From Mesostigma viride (lineage: Eukaryota; Streptophyta; Mesostigmatophyceae; Mesostigmatales; Mesostigmataceae): a stretch of 64,000 nucleotides of DNA. The translations under genes were made by a program, and so were the position numbers. This document shows positions 41,975 through 51,716 of this stretch, piece after piece. The stretch is from contig RPFO01000078.1 in NCBI GenBank assembly GCA_009746045.1, positions 231,382-295,381 of the forward strand, in the 5' to 3' direction. Position 1 is the stretch's first letter. The number at the start of each line of letters is the position of its first letter. Under the pieces are notes generated by a model, which did not search any database, was not told the origin of the DNA, and worked only from the letters and a program-made list of their open reading frames with translations.

Positions 41975-42454
41975 TGAAAACGCTGGGAAACCAGCAAGCT
42001 TACAGCACGAGCGTGAGTCGGAAGCTTGAAGATGGAGGCAAAAGGTTACCGTGGCTGCAAGATGCTTGGTCATTATTAGGACCTCTGGTATAGCTTGTCG
42101 GAACTGAGGTTATGGGCATTCAATGGGATAGGATGACACTGACCTATTCTGTAGCGTCCTGTCTTACGATAAGCCGCAGAAGTAACCTAGTCGTGGATGC
42201 ATGGTGACTACGTCTGAAAATGCTAAATAACCAAGTTGATAAGTACCCTAGCGATGCACTTTTACCCTGCTGATTAATATGGCGAGTTATGTACCGCTCT
42301 GGATGTACAAGTTAGCCAGATATATGCATTTGTGCTCTACTGGGGAGACGCCATCCAATAATGATCACTGCCCACAGCAAATGCGGCTCACGATGCCATT
42401 AGCACCTTGAGCAGACCGGAATGCAGTTTTTCTGGATAATTTAAGATCTCCACG
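41975..42454. other. Upstream region of TruA gene, no gene
   Basis: Low-coding, AT-richer sequence before the TruA start. No promoter element is clear enough to list. Confidence 0.4.
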
Positions 42455-44648
42455 ATGAGTAACCTCGCGCGTAGCTGCTTCCTTTCCATGCCTGCCTGCC
42501 TCCCTTGCAACCGCTCCATTCATTGCGAAGGGGCCCGCCGTCCCTTTGAGCCCGGTCATGCAAGAAAATCGGCGTTCTGCAGGGCGACGTTGGATACGAC
42601 TGCTGTGGAGCCCATCGCGGTCGTTACTGACAAACGCCTCATTCGTGACACCGCTGAGCGGCTGTTGACCATGGACGGGAATGACAACAAAGTCTACTTC
42701 CCCCTAGGAAGCTTTAACTACGCTGTAACGCACGCATACGACGGCGGCGCCTACAAAGGCTGGCAGCTTCAGCTGGGCCACGGGCCGAATGCCCACAGTA
42801 TCCAGGGCGAGCTCGAGAAAGCCCTCTGCCGGCTCACGGGGGAGACCCGGGAGGACCTGAACATGTGCTGCAGTGGCAGGACCGACACGGGCGTGCACGC
42901 CACCGGCCAGGTGGCGCATTTCCGGCTCCGCAAGCCCGCGCCCGACCTACCCAAGTTCCTGCGGGGCCTGAACGCGCTGCTCCCGGCGGACATCCGTGCG
43001 CTAGCGGTACGGCGGGTGCCCCCCGAGTTCCACGCGCGTTACAGCTGCGTGGCCAAGACATACGTCTACAGGATATCCAACACGGTCGTGGCGGACCCGT
43101 TTGCACGGCAGCTAAGCTGGCATTTCCCGTACAGCCTGGACGTGGACGCGATGCGGCGCGCGGCGCAAGTGTTTGAGGGCACGCACGACTTCACGGCGCT
43201 GTCCAACAAGCCCCGGTTGCCATCGCAGGAGCGAGACCCCGTCAAGCACATCCATCGCGTGACGGTCAGCAGTTGTAGAAGTGGCGGCATCAGCAATCAC
43301 AACAGTGGCATCAGCAATCACAGTGGCAGCAGCAGCGGCAGCCGTGACAGTGCCAGTAATGGCATTACCAACACCATTACCGACGGCAGCGGGGGCAGCA
43401 GCTGGAATTGTGGCAGCGGCAACATCAGCAGTGGGAGCACTGACGGCGGCCCAGGGCCAGGGCTTGACATGCAGATGGGAGATTCTAGAGATGATGGGGA
43501 GGCCGGCGTGGGATCTGCGGGTGGCATTATAAGGAGCGCTGGAGGCGCCCTCTGGCCCGCGTGTGGCGGGCGGGAGATCACAGTGGAGGTGACAGGGGAC
43601 GGCTTCCTGTACCGGATGGTGCGCCGCATGGTATGGGCCATAGTGACCATGTTCTTGTCATGCGTAAGCCCTAAACCTGAAACCCTAAACCCTAAAACAG
43701 TTAGGTCTGGTGGTGGGTACACCCGCGTTTCTACTCATGTGTGTCGCTTGTACCAGATGGTGTGTTGCATTGTAAGGGCAGGTCTTTTGAATGTTCCTTT
43801 TCTATTCTTCTCTAGCTCTTTTGCTCACCCCCCCCCCCACACACACAGACCATCCACACACCCACACACCCAAACACCCGCACACCCACACACCCTCTGT
43901 TGCCCATCTAGCATCCAAGTCTTCCCTTGCCTTGTTAGCACGCCACAACCTTCACCTCTGCCAAGTACACCGTGCCAAGCTGACCAGGTTGTTCCTTTTT
44001 CATAATCTTCGTTGTAGTGTCGGACTTGTATAAATCTTGCAGCTCCGTAAGGTTTATTTCATCGGACGCATTGTTTGGACATGTTTGGAGGTATGGATTT
44101 GGGTGGACAAATTACTTATTCAAAAAGCTTTGCAACACAGCCGGAATTTTAATGTAAAAGGTTGCACATTCCAACGCCATTCAACTCCATTATTCTGAAC
44201 GGACCGACAAACGCGGAGAAGGTCACGAGGAACCATGGTCCGGATCTTCCAGTTTTCCGGCGTGCACAACCGCCTCTTGTGTCATCAATATGCTCAGTGC
44301 CACCTGCTACGCCCACTCTTGGCTTCTCACCTGGATGGCATAGTTGTATTGCACATCACAAACCACAATCATGCTACTGGGTGGCACGATGGGGTCACAT
44401 CTACGATGACTAACAATGGATGATGCTACATCTCTTATGTGCAGGTGGGCGTCCTCGTCAGCGTGGGCAACGGGGCCATGGCCGTTGAAGACGTGGCTGT
44501 GCTGCTGGAGTCAAGGGACCGCAACCGTGCTCCCAAGCTGGCCCCTGCGCACGGCTTGTTCCTTGCAGAGTGCCATTTTGGCGATGTGGCGGCCTTTGAA
44601 CAGGCATCCGTGACTGATAGGAACAAGTGTTGCCAGCAGGTTAGTTGA
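42455..44648 (+). CDS. truA: tRNA pseudouridine synthase TruA family, two exons
   Basis: TruA enzymes turn uridines 38-40 of the tRNA anticodon arm into pseudouridine. The enzyme core starts near 42712 (FNYAVTHAYDGGAYKGWQ) after about 85 residues that could be an organelle transit peptide. The catalytic loop GRTDTGVHA (Asp in RTD) lies at 42875-42901. Then come RYSCVAKTYVYRI, FEGTHDFTALSN and GDGFLYRMVRRMV. Exon 1 ends at 43663 (TGC|GTAAGC); exon 2 starts at 44445 (TGTGCAG|GTG), in phase 0, and gives RAPKLAPAHGLFLAECHF, the expected C-terminal strand. A GTTAGT at 44639 could be a further donor. A Ser/Gly/Asn-rich insert of about 95 residues splits the core (43270-43560), a habit of volvocine algae. 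Start by first ATG; not verified. Confidence 0.8.
43669..43900 (+). repeat. Telomere-like CCCTAAA copies and CA-rich tract in TruA intron
   Basis: Just inside the donor site are CCCTAAACCTGAAACCCTAAACCCTAAA-type copies (43669-43697), the plant/green-algal telomere unit in short, worn form. Further on (about 43825-43897) is a C-run and a CACACCC-rich tract. The intron is 43664-44444. Confidence 0.75.
44163..44285 (-). repeat. Dispersed repeat family R1, diverged copy in TruA intron
   Basis: Shares with 49205-49503 the order CCATTCA ... CTGAACG ... ACGCGGAGA ... ACCATGGTCCGGAT. Ends differ, so it is an old or partial copy. Confidence 0.55.
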
Positions 44649-45503
44649 CGGTGCGTCCCTGTGCGTGGTGCAAAGGGACTTTATGTCTGTTATGAGGTGT
44701 GTAGGATCCATGGTAGATTAGCCCAGACGTTAAGTGCTGTTTCCACCAGATTGATGCCCCATCAAACGGGGGGTTGCACCCCGGATGATGAAAATTTCAG
44801 TTGCTGGCAGTGGCCCCAGTGCTTAACAGGATGAAACTAAAACAGTGGTTTGCCACTGGGTGTAAAGAGAAAAATAAGAAAATTATGTTTCACTGAATCT
44901 GTGAAGCAGTTCAAGATAAGTCCTTATGCCGCTCAGCAACCTACCCGCTGGCTGGGGGGCTTCGTTCTTCACAGCTAAGTTCCAAAAGGGTGACCCCGAA
45001 ATTACACGGTCTGTGTCACGTGGGCACAAATCCTCCATGAGTAGGGTATGGATCTCTGGGATTAATGGAGGGTGATGGGGTGTAAAGCAACATATATCTG
45101 CACCCCAACTTCTGGCCTGCGCTGGTTGTCTCCTTGATAAATCTGCACCCCGATAGAACTAATGAGTAAGACCGCTTATAGCTATGGTACAAGATTTACG
45201 TTTGGCATGTGCCAACGCTGTTGCATGACTTTCAAGAATTTGTCTCTGAGGAACAGGGCACTTCAAAGTGTGGTAGCCGCTTTGAATTAAGGCTGCTATG
45301 GATCGAGAGCCGACTTTGAACAGAAAACAAGACGGTTCAAGGGAGTGGCCGGTACCCAATGATAAAGGAGCGTGACGCCCCTTACACACAGTTCGAAAAA
45401 GAGGGAGCTTTTTTTACGTATAGCTACCGCATTTCTACCCTCCACGCCACCATACACAGTATGGTGTCTCACTTAGTGTACTCATTTAGGATATCTGCTC
45501 TGC
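44649..45503. other. Intergenic stretch downstream of TruA
   Basis: No gene. It holds the inverted 30-base tip of the R1 repeat (45110-45139) and AT-rich unique sequence. It leads into the 15-bp target-site duplication of the next element. Confidence 0.5.
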
Positions 45504-45518
45504 ATGCACGTACTTGCC
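45504..45518 (+). repeat. Target-site duplication, left copy (15 bp)
   Basis: ATGCACGTACTTGCC, identical to 47594-47608. The pair flanks the ORF1-only element. Confidence 0.85.
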
Positions 45519-47593
45519 CCCATGGATGTTGCAAGATTTGAAAAAATGGCTGACGCCGGTATGGCTGACGGCGGAGTTCAGATCTTTTGCATCTGAGCCC
45601 CAAATTCGGTCAGACCACTCGCATTCGATGCGCTTTTTTGAGATGCACCCGCCAGTATAATCGGTTACGGCTGAAACGCAGTATTGCCGAAGTTATCACG
45701 TGACAGGCAGCTATGACGACCTCTAAAGCAAAAAGGGGTTTGGAAAAGGAGCTTACCGGCTCCCAGCCCAACCCGCTCGCCATCGTTCTCGCCAACCCAC
45801 CGCCAGCAGCCCCATCGCCTAGCGCCTCGCCTGAGCCCAAGAAACCCTGCCACGCTCGCAACTGGAGCAAGTTCCTCCCCGGCGACCGACGATTCGCCTG
45901 GACCGATTGGCAAGAATTGTCGCCGCAGGAATGCATTGAGGTTCTCCAGTTCCTCGAACAGGAGAGGAAGCTCTTCGTGCCCAAGGGGGGGGCGGCTCTC
46001 CACTACAATGGAGACATGTCCTGGCTCTATGCTTTGGACGAAGTACAACAATGCCTGATTATCTTGACCAGCCAATTCCAGAGCCACCTCTCCGACCTCA
46101 CCCGCACGCTCCGCACCCCAGCCGGCCGCACAGCCGGCAGCCCCATCGGCTTCAGGACTCCCTCTGCAAGGATGACCTCCGCGCAGTGCTGGAGGCCGGA
46201 GCACGTGACCTGGCCGCTGGCCGAGCAGCTGACATCGCTGAACACCACGCTCAACAAGGTCGAGGCCCGGGTCTCCAACGTGGAAACCAAGGTCGTCCAC
46301 AAGCTCCAACCCCAGTTCACGGCGCTACACACCGCGGAGCAGGCTTCCGAAAAGCATGCTACACTTGTCTCTCGCCTTAACCAGGTGGAGGGCAAGTGTG
46401 GCGTGCTCCTGAAGAAGCTTGAGGCCATCACCGCCCACACCGAGGCCCTGGCCACACAGGTCCCCAAGATAGCGGAGCAGACGGCCACCATTGCATCCCA
46501 GCCACCCCGGCAGGATGCTGGCGACCTCCCGCCGCTCTCCTACGCGGACCTGCTGCGGTCAGCGACCGCCTCCACCACCGACGCCATCGCCACAAAGCTC
46601 CAGGAGCTGGAGAACCACCGCCAGGCCCAGCAACGCCGGGAGGTCACCGACCGCGCTCGCCGCGAGTGCCGAGTGGTGCTACGTCGCTTCCCCCAGAAGC
46701 CCGGTGAGACGTCAACCTCTCTTGCTGACGAGCTCAAGAACCAGCTTCTTACCCTCATGGGCCTGGTAGGTGAGGTAGAACTGCGCGGGTGCCACCGCCT
46801 TCCCCACTCACGGGACAAGGCGGCTCCCCCATCAGTCCTACTCACCTTCCCCTCCCCTGAGGATAAGCAGCGCGGTTCCTCTCTCGTCGCAAGCGGTTGC
46901 ACGACCTCACCTGCATGGACGCTGGATGACGACCTCACCCCCGCTCAGCAACAGCAGCGACGCGACCTGTGGCCGGAATACCTCCGCCATAAGCAGGACC
47001 CCCAGAAGCCCAAGGTGTACTGGAGGGGCGGGGACCTGATGATCAACCACAAGATGTGGACGCCCCCAGCGGGCTAGAATAGCAATAGCCCTAGCTTGTA
47101 ACCATCGGCGTCACTGCCGCTCAAGCAGCCATGCCTAGAATGTTTGCCTAGCTGTGCCCACACCTAGTCCTGTGCCGCCAACGCACGGTACACACCCAGC
47201 CATAGCCTTAGCCTAGTCCTAGTACAGCCATGCTACGCCCTGGCTATGTTTAGCCCAGCCATGCCTATAAATGGGACCCCCATGGATGTTGCATTAAGAA
47301 TTTAGCCATGCTATGCCATGCAGAGAGATGCTCTCTGTCGAGAAGCCACGTCCTAGCTCTTGTATAGCCATGATGATCTTCCTCCCCCGTGCCAGGATCC
47401 CCCCCCTTAGGCGGGTTGAACCTGAGACAGCATGGTGGTGCGGGTGCCCTGGTGCACCTAGAGCACGGGTAGAGCTCTTACATTCCCACCCTTGCCTGAA
47501 GTAGCCTAGGATGTATTAAAAGCCATATGCCCCTTCTCAGGGATATGTGCTACATTGACTCCCAACGGAGCGATGTTGATAATTAATTAATTA
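45519..47593 (+). mobile_element. ORF1-only non-LTR element (HAL1-like), copy A
   Basis: A 2,075-bp element between perfect 15-bp target-site duplications. It has a short leader, one long ORF1p-like frame, about 515 bases of non-coding 3' sequence with a GACTCC-CAAC-GGAGC hairpin near 47557-47571, and a short ATTA tail. No endonuclease or reverse transcriptase is encoded. This is the layout of half-L1 (HAL1-type) elements in mammals. The clean duplication and the intact frame point to recent insertion by a partner LINE. It sits at the 5' edge of a LINE ORF2 fragment. Confidence 0.75.
45713..47077 (+). CDS. L1-ORF1p-like RNA-binding protein of copy A
   Basis: 454 residues, uninterrupted. The N-terminal 130 residues are Pro-rich and contain a conserved-looking NWSKFLPGDRRFAWTDWQEL. 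A coiled coil covers about 175-265 (LNTTLNKVEARVSNVETKVV and further heptads). An RRM-like part follows (RECRVVLRRFPQKPGE ... SVLLTFPSPEDKQ, about 315-390). The C-terminal domain reads WTLDDDLTPAQQQQRRDLWP and KVYWRGGDLMINHK, the hallmark end of L1 ORF1 proteins. L1 ORF1p coats element RNA and helps target-primed reverse transcription; the same role is inferred here. Confidence 0.75.
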   Translation: MTTSKAKRGLEKELTGSQPNPLAIVLANPPPAAPSPSASPEPKKPCHARNWSKFLPGDRRFAWTDWQELSPQECIEVLQFLEQERKLFVPKGGAALHYNGDMSWLYALDEVQQCLIILTSQFQSHLSDLTRTLRTPAGRTAGSPIGFRTPSARMTSAQCWRPEHVTWPLAEQLTSLNTTLNKVEARVSNVETKVVHKLQPQFTALHTAEQASEKHATLVSRLNQVEGKCGVLLKKLEAITAHTEALATQVPKIAEQTATIASQPPRQDAGDLPPLSYADLLRSATASTTDAIATKLQELENHRQAQQRREVTDRARRECRVVLRRFPQKPGETSTSLADELKNQLLTLMGLVGEVELRGCHRLPHSRDKAAPPSVLLTFPSPEDKQRGSSLVASGCTTSPAWTLDDDLTPAQQQQRRDLWPEYLRHKQDPQKPKVYWRGGDLMINHKMWTPPAG

Positions 47594-47608
47594 ATGCACG
47601 TACTTGCC
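47594..47608 (+). repeat. Target-site duplication, right copy (15 bp)
   Basis: Exact copy of 45504-45518, directly after the ATTA tail of the ORF1-only element. The first bases also resemble the flank after the LINE tail at 49202 (ATGCACGTCCT). Confidence 0.85.
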
Positions 47609-49008
47609 ATTCATCCCGCGCATGATGCTGCACAGGCTCCGCGCCGGGCTGGACCCACACCTGGGTGAGTCTCAGATGGGTTTCCGTCGTGGTCGTAACA
47701 CTGTCATGGCTGTGTTTGTCGCGCGCCGTTTGATGGAGGAGGTGCGTCGCCTTCCCCCTGACAGTTTGCCGCTGGTCTTCATTTTTGTTGACTATATCAA
47801 GGCCTTTGACACGGTTCTCTGGGAGGCTCTTTGGGCCATCCTAGCTCTGGATCGGGTGCCACCTGCGTTTATTGCTGCCATTCGCCGACTGTATGAGGGC
47901 TCACAGGCAGTAGTGCGGACTGCGGAAGGCACCACCCCACCATTCCCCCTTCACCACGGGGTGTGGCAAGGTTGTGTCCTAGCTGTCCCCATACCTGTTC
48001 ATTATTGTCGTGGATCACGTCATGCGCCGGGCACGTGCGCGCTTCACTGCTCTAAGGGGTTCGAGCCAGGCTTGGACATCCTTAACTCGTGAAAGAGCAC
48101 GGCGGGGTTAGACCTGGTTACCGCCTTGGCGACCTGATTTATGCAGATGACACCACCCTCATCGAGAGCCTCGAGCACATTCAGACCTGGCTGGACTGCC
48201 TGGGCCTGGAGGCGCGGGCCGGCGGTGGGGTTGGAGATTAATGTCAAAACCGATCGAGGCGATGGTGATTGGGGCCTCCAGTAAACCACCGCTGCCGCGC
48301 CTGCTCGACGGGACGGAGGTCCCGTTCCGCGACCGCTTCAAGCTTTTGGGGAGCTGGCTTCCTGACACTGCCGACGATGTGGACACCCGCATCGGCCTTG
48401 CCTGGGCCAAGCTCCGCTCGCTCACACCCTACTGGCGCTCGAAGGGCCTGGGCGAGCACCGCAAGCGCATGCTCTTCAAGGTCCTCGTCCTCACGGTGCT
48501 CACGTATGGCGCCGAGGCGTGGACCATCCCACCCAAACTGGCAGCTCGGCTAGACGGCACGGTTTACAGGATGCTCCGACAGGTCCTTAACGTAGGTTTT
48601 TCCGAGCGTCCGTCATCAGAGTCTTTGTATCATGGCATGCCTCGTGTTTCGGACGAGATTAGGCAGCGTAGGATAGCATTTGTAGGACACCTTGCCCGCA
48701 CCAGCCAGGTCGACACCACCCTTGGTCTGGCCGGCCCCCAGCGGCTTGGCCAGCCAGGGCGGCACATTCTGACCTGGCCTGGCCCCGAGGACATTCCCAA
48801 AAGGGTAGGGAAACCTGTCACGAACTACGTCCAGATGTTGCTGGACGACCTAGTGGTCCCAGCCCAGTTTGAGCACCGCATCCACTCTCTCTCCCGTCTT
48901 TGGACTGCCATGCAGGACAAGACGCGGTGGAAGAAGATTGTCAAGGCGCACACGCCCCGGCGACCCTGTGGGCAAGCCACCTCCCCCCAAGCGGAGGAGG
49001 CGTTTTGA
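47604..49008 (+). pseudogene. LINE ORF2 reverse transcriptase fragment, frameshifted
   Basis: Blocks in order: GESQMGFRRGRNTVMAVFVA, FVDYIKAFDTVLWEALW, LYEGSQAVVRT, GVWQGCVL, then after a frame change DLIYADDTTLIESLEH (YADD box near 48135-48155), and after another change FKLLGSWLPDTADDVD, VLTYGAEAWTIPPKLA and AFVGHLARTSQV. At least two shifts break it between about 47980 and 48245. No endonuclease is present. Confidence 0.8.
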
Positions 49009-49109
49009 TGAGTAGTGTAGTTAGGATTTTCTAGATAGCTTAGAGTTAGGATAGTTCAATCACGCGGCTTCCTCCACCCCATCCATCATGGAATATGTGC
49101 TAGACATGA

Positions 49110-49123
49110 CCTCCCCACGGAGG
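49110..49123 (+). other. 3' hairpin of LINE (CCTCC-CCAC-GGAGG)
   Basis: A 5-bp stem with a 4-base loop just before ATGTTATAA and the (TTTAA)n tail. The ORF1-only copies have ACTCC-CAAC-GGAGT at the same place, so the outer base pair changes on both sides. It is likely the recognition structure for the LINE reverse transcriptase. Confidence 0.6.
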
Positions 49124-49132
49124 CATGTTATA

Positions 49133-49204
49133 ATTTAATTTAATTTAATTTAATTTAATTTAATTTAATTTAATTTAATTTAATTTAATTTAATTTAATT
49201 TAAT
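49133..49204 (+). repeat. (TTTAA)n microsatellite tail
   Basis: About 14 copies of TTTAA at the LINE 3' end. Confidence 0.95.
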
Positions 49205-49503
49205 GCACGTCCTAGTCATGATAATTGTAATAATAGCTCACCACTAGACGCTCCCGGCCAGTTAGGTTCGAAACACACGCCCTAATCAAGCAAGCTGTTT
49301 CCGGCCCCACGGTCTAGGTCATCTAGTCGCTTTACACGTAAGCTGGCCAGCCATAATTTCAATGCACAAGGCTACACATCTCCATCACCATTCATATTCA
49401 TCATCCTGAACGACTCGAACACGGAGACAAGATAACGGCAGGCTCGAGCTACCATGGTCCGGATTCTCCTGATTTCTGGCCTGCACTGGTTGTCTCCTTG
49501 ATA
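49205..49503 (-). repeat. Dispersed repeat family R1, copy 2
   Basis: Reverse-strand copy of 38777-39060 at roughly 90% by eye, ending at TATCAAGGAGACAACC on the minus strand. It contains GGTTCGAAAC, which resembles a Pol III B-box, but a matching A-box is not clear. It directly follows the LINE tail. Confidence 0.8.
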
Positions 49504-49679
49504 GCGCATTGAGAGCTTTCGTGTGGCTAGATTTATTACTCAAAGAGAGATTACTCAAAGAGAGCGTGGACGTGCCCATAAATAAGCCTCGTATGGCAGC
49601 ATTTTTAGTCATGTACATGTGTGCCTATGATGAGCCACCCTCCAGATGATGCCTAGCTTTATTTCATTATGCCGTGCCC

Positions 49680-50489
49680 ATTAATTAATTAATTAATTAG
49701 AAACATAACTCCGTTGGGAGTACATGTATGTAGCACATATCCCTGAGAAGGGGCATATGGCTTTTAATACATTCTAAGCTACTTCCTGCAAGGGTGGGAA
49801 TGTAAGCTACCCTTGCTCTAGGTGCACCAGGGCACCTGCACCCTCATAATCTTCACACTATGCCCAGCTAAGGGGGAGTATGTTATGTGGGGGAAGATCA
49901 TCATGGCTATACTAGAGCTAGGACATGGCTTCTCGACAGAGAGCATCTCTCTGCATAGGCATAGCATGGCTAAATTCTTAGTGCAACATCCATGGGGGTC
50001 CCGTTATAGGCATGGCGTGGCTAAATTCTTAAATGCATCATCCATGGCCATTATGGGCGCACATGCGCTGGGGCCGCGTGGTAGGCTAGCCTTAAATCTA
50101 CACTACTGCTATATTCCCTAGACTGGGGGTGCCTGCCAAGGCTTGTGGTCGACATGGATGACGTCCCCCCTCCAGTATACCGGTTTCCCCCCTGCGCTTT
50201 GCCGTATCTGGAGGTAGGTCGGCCATAGTTCGCGTCTCCGTTGTTGCTGGGCCAGGGTCAGGTCGTCGTCCAACGTGAAGTGAGTCCTCGAGAGCTTCTT
50301 GCGGTTTTTAAGAAACAACACCTTGTCCGCCATGTACTTAAAGGTGAGGAGCACGGGTGCCGGGCCAGCCTTCCCCCGCGCGCGGGGGAGGCGAACAGCC
50401 GACATGCGCAGCTCACCAGTAATGTGCATGGGGGCAAGAATGTCGCGCTTAAATGCCGTGAGAAGAGTCCGTCGAAGAGTCGCGCTTAA
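49680..50489 (-). mobile_element. ORF1-only element copy B, 5'-truncated, nested in copy C
   Basis: Flanked by ATGCCGTGCCC at 49669-49679 and 50490-50500, an 11-bp target-site duplication. On the minus strand it gives the end of ORF1p (stop at 50118), about 440 bases of 3' sequence very like that of copy A, the hairpin at 49708-49721 and a (TTAA)-type tail. As in copy A, no ORF2 lies between ORF1 and the tail. Confidence 0.75.
50118..50489 (-). pseudogene. C-terminal part of L1-ORF1p-like protein (copy B)
   Basis: Codes for the last about 120 residues of an ORF1p: PAPVLLTFKYMADKVLFLKN, then FTLDDDLTLAQQQRRRELWP and KPVYWRGDVIHVDHKPW. It aligns with the C terminus of copy A but differs in many residues, so it is an older or separate lineage. 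Confidence 0.75.
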
Positions 50490-50787
50490 ATGCCGTGCCC
50501 ATGCAGGGAGTAACTCTCTGCTGAGACGCCATGCCCTAGCTTTTTGTATAGCTATGCTGATCTTCCCCCCCACGACAGGCTCCCCCTTCGCTGGGCATAG
50601 CTTGAAGATCATGGGGATGCAAGTGCCCTGGTGCACCTAGAGCAAGGGTCCTTTACATCCCCACCCTTGCAGGAAGTAGCTTAGGATGTATGATAGGCCA
50701 TATGCCCCCCTCTCAAGGGCTATGTGCTACATATACTCCCAACGGAGTTATGTTACAATTCAATTCAATTCAATTCAATGGCAGCAT

Positions 50788-51716
50788 CAAGAGAGAAATG
50801 TGTGAAATCCAGTCACTGTACGTATACTCTCTGTATTACTGGGAAATTGCCATAACAAATAAAATAAAACTACCAAAGCCACTATAACAAAACAATTAAG
50901 GATCCCAGACTACGTACAGCCAAGCCTCGAAATGCAAGGAGCAGCTGTGCCCTAGGTAGGCTGATGTGCCATGGAGCGATAATCGGGAAGCATAAAGAAC
51001 ATGAGTCATTGGGAGACCCCATTCACATAATTGGCAAAATTCATGCAGGCGGATTAATTTTTTACATTAACTTTCTAACCCTAGGCCCAGAAAAATAATC
51101 CTGCAAGATGCACAGAAATCGGTGCACCCAAGGGCTGGCTAATGCCTCTATCAGTATGATATTGTATATAATGTACACTTGCACAACAGACTGCAGTCCA
51201 TCAGCTAAACACTTGGCCAATGGAAAACGGGTGGTACTGGGCTAAAAGGAAAGCACTCCTGATGAGCATCTTTTGAGAAGCAAATGCCTCCCGCCGGTGC
51301 TTCCTTCCAGGGTGATGCAGGGTGTTGCGAGCTGCCTCCATTTCGTCGATGTTGCCAGCAAGGACCAGGAAAAAGCAACCCCACGTCGGCTGTTTGAGAG
51401 CAGGAAAGTCCGGATTAATAAGTACGGAAACTAACCAACCCCTTTCAAGCTAGGGGTAGCCTTGCGAAGCCATAGTCCAACCACGGTCCTCTGTTTCAGC
51501 GCTTCAAAAACTACTTGAAAAGTATTTTTTAGCTGAAGGCTGAACACGTACAACCGAGTAGGACTGCGCATGTAAGTTGATCTCTACAGTGAGGATATAC
51601 AAAGGAGGTTAGAACCGCTTGAAAAGCAAGGAAATGCCCCGTGCTTTCCCCCGTCTTTCACTTCCTCAGCCTTTTAATTCCTCCGTCCTGTCCTCACTCC
51701 TCCCCCAGCCATCTAG
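50788..51716. other. Intergenic stretch, nothing recognised
   Basis: AT-rich, no open frame with coding character and no clear repeat. Near 51446-51470 a short stretch (CCTTGCGAAGCC) recalls 31520 but is too short to interpret. Confidence 0.4.

Larger units (their letters stand above)
47609..49204 (+). mobile_element. 5'-truncated LINE with (TTTAA)n tail
   Basis: Contains the last two-thirds of an ORF2 (RT and C-terminal part), about 120 bases of 3' untranslated sequence, a hairpin at 49110-49123 and about 14 TTTAA units. ATGCACGT(A/C)CT occurs just left of it and again right after the tail, so the LINE itself may have an imperfect target-site duplication, within which copy A later landed. 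Confidence 0.7.
49603..50777 (+). mobile_element. ORF1-only element copy C, interrupted by copy B
   Basis: Flanked by ATGGCAGCAT at 49593-49602 and 50778-50787. The left piece (49603-49679) and the right piece (50501-50777) form the 3' end of an element of the same family as copy A: it shares ATGTGCTACAT, hairpin ACTCC-CAAC-GGAGT (50735-50748), and a (TTCAA)n tail. It is 5'-truncated and carries no coding part. Copy B sits inside it on the other strand. Confidence 0.65.

Noticed and set aside
43669-43700. A true chromosome end near 43.7 kb
   Set aside because: Only about four worn units, inside an intron with coding exons on both sides.
43825-43900. Coding sequence continuing from TruA exon 1 through Pro/His/Thr-rich repeats
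   Set aside because: The frame reads through a CA-rich tract with no TruA similarity, while splicing from 43663 to 44445 restores the expected C terminus.
47078-49008. Copy A ORF1 and the following ORF2 as a single complete two-ORF LINE
   Set aside because: Copy A has its own 3' hairpin, tail and a perfect target-site duplication ending before the ORF2 fragment.
49255-49285. Possible tRNA gene at GGTTCGAAAC
   Set aside because: Only a B-box-like word is present; no cloverleaf can be drawn and no A-box is found at the right distance.
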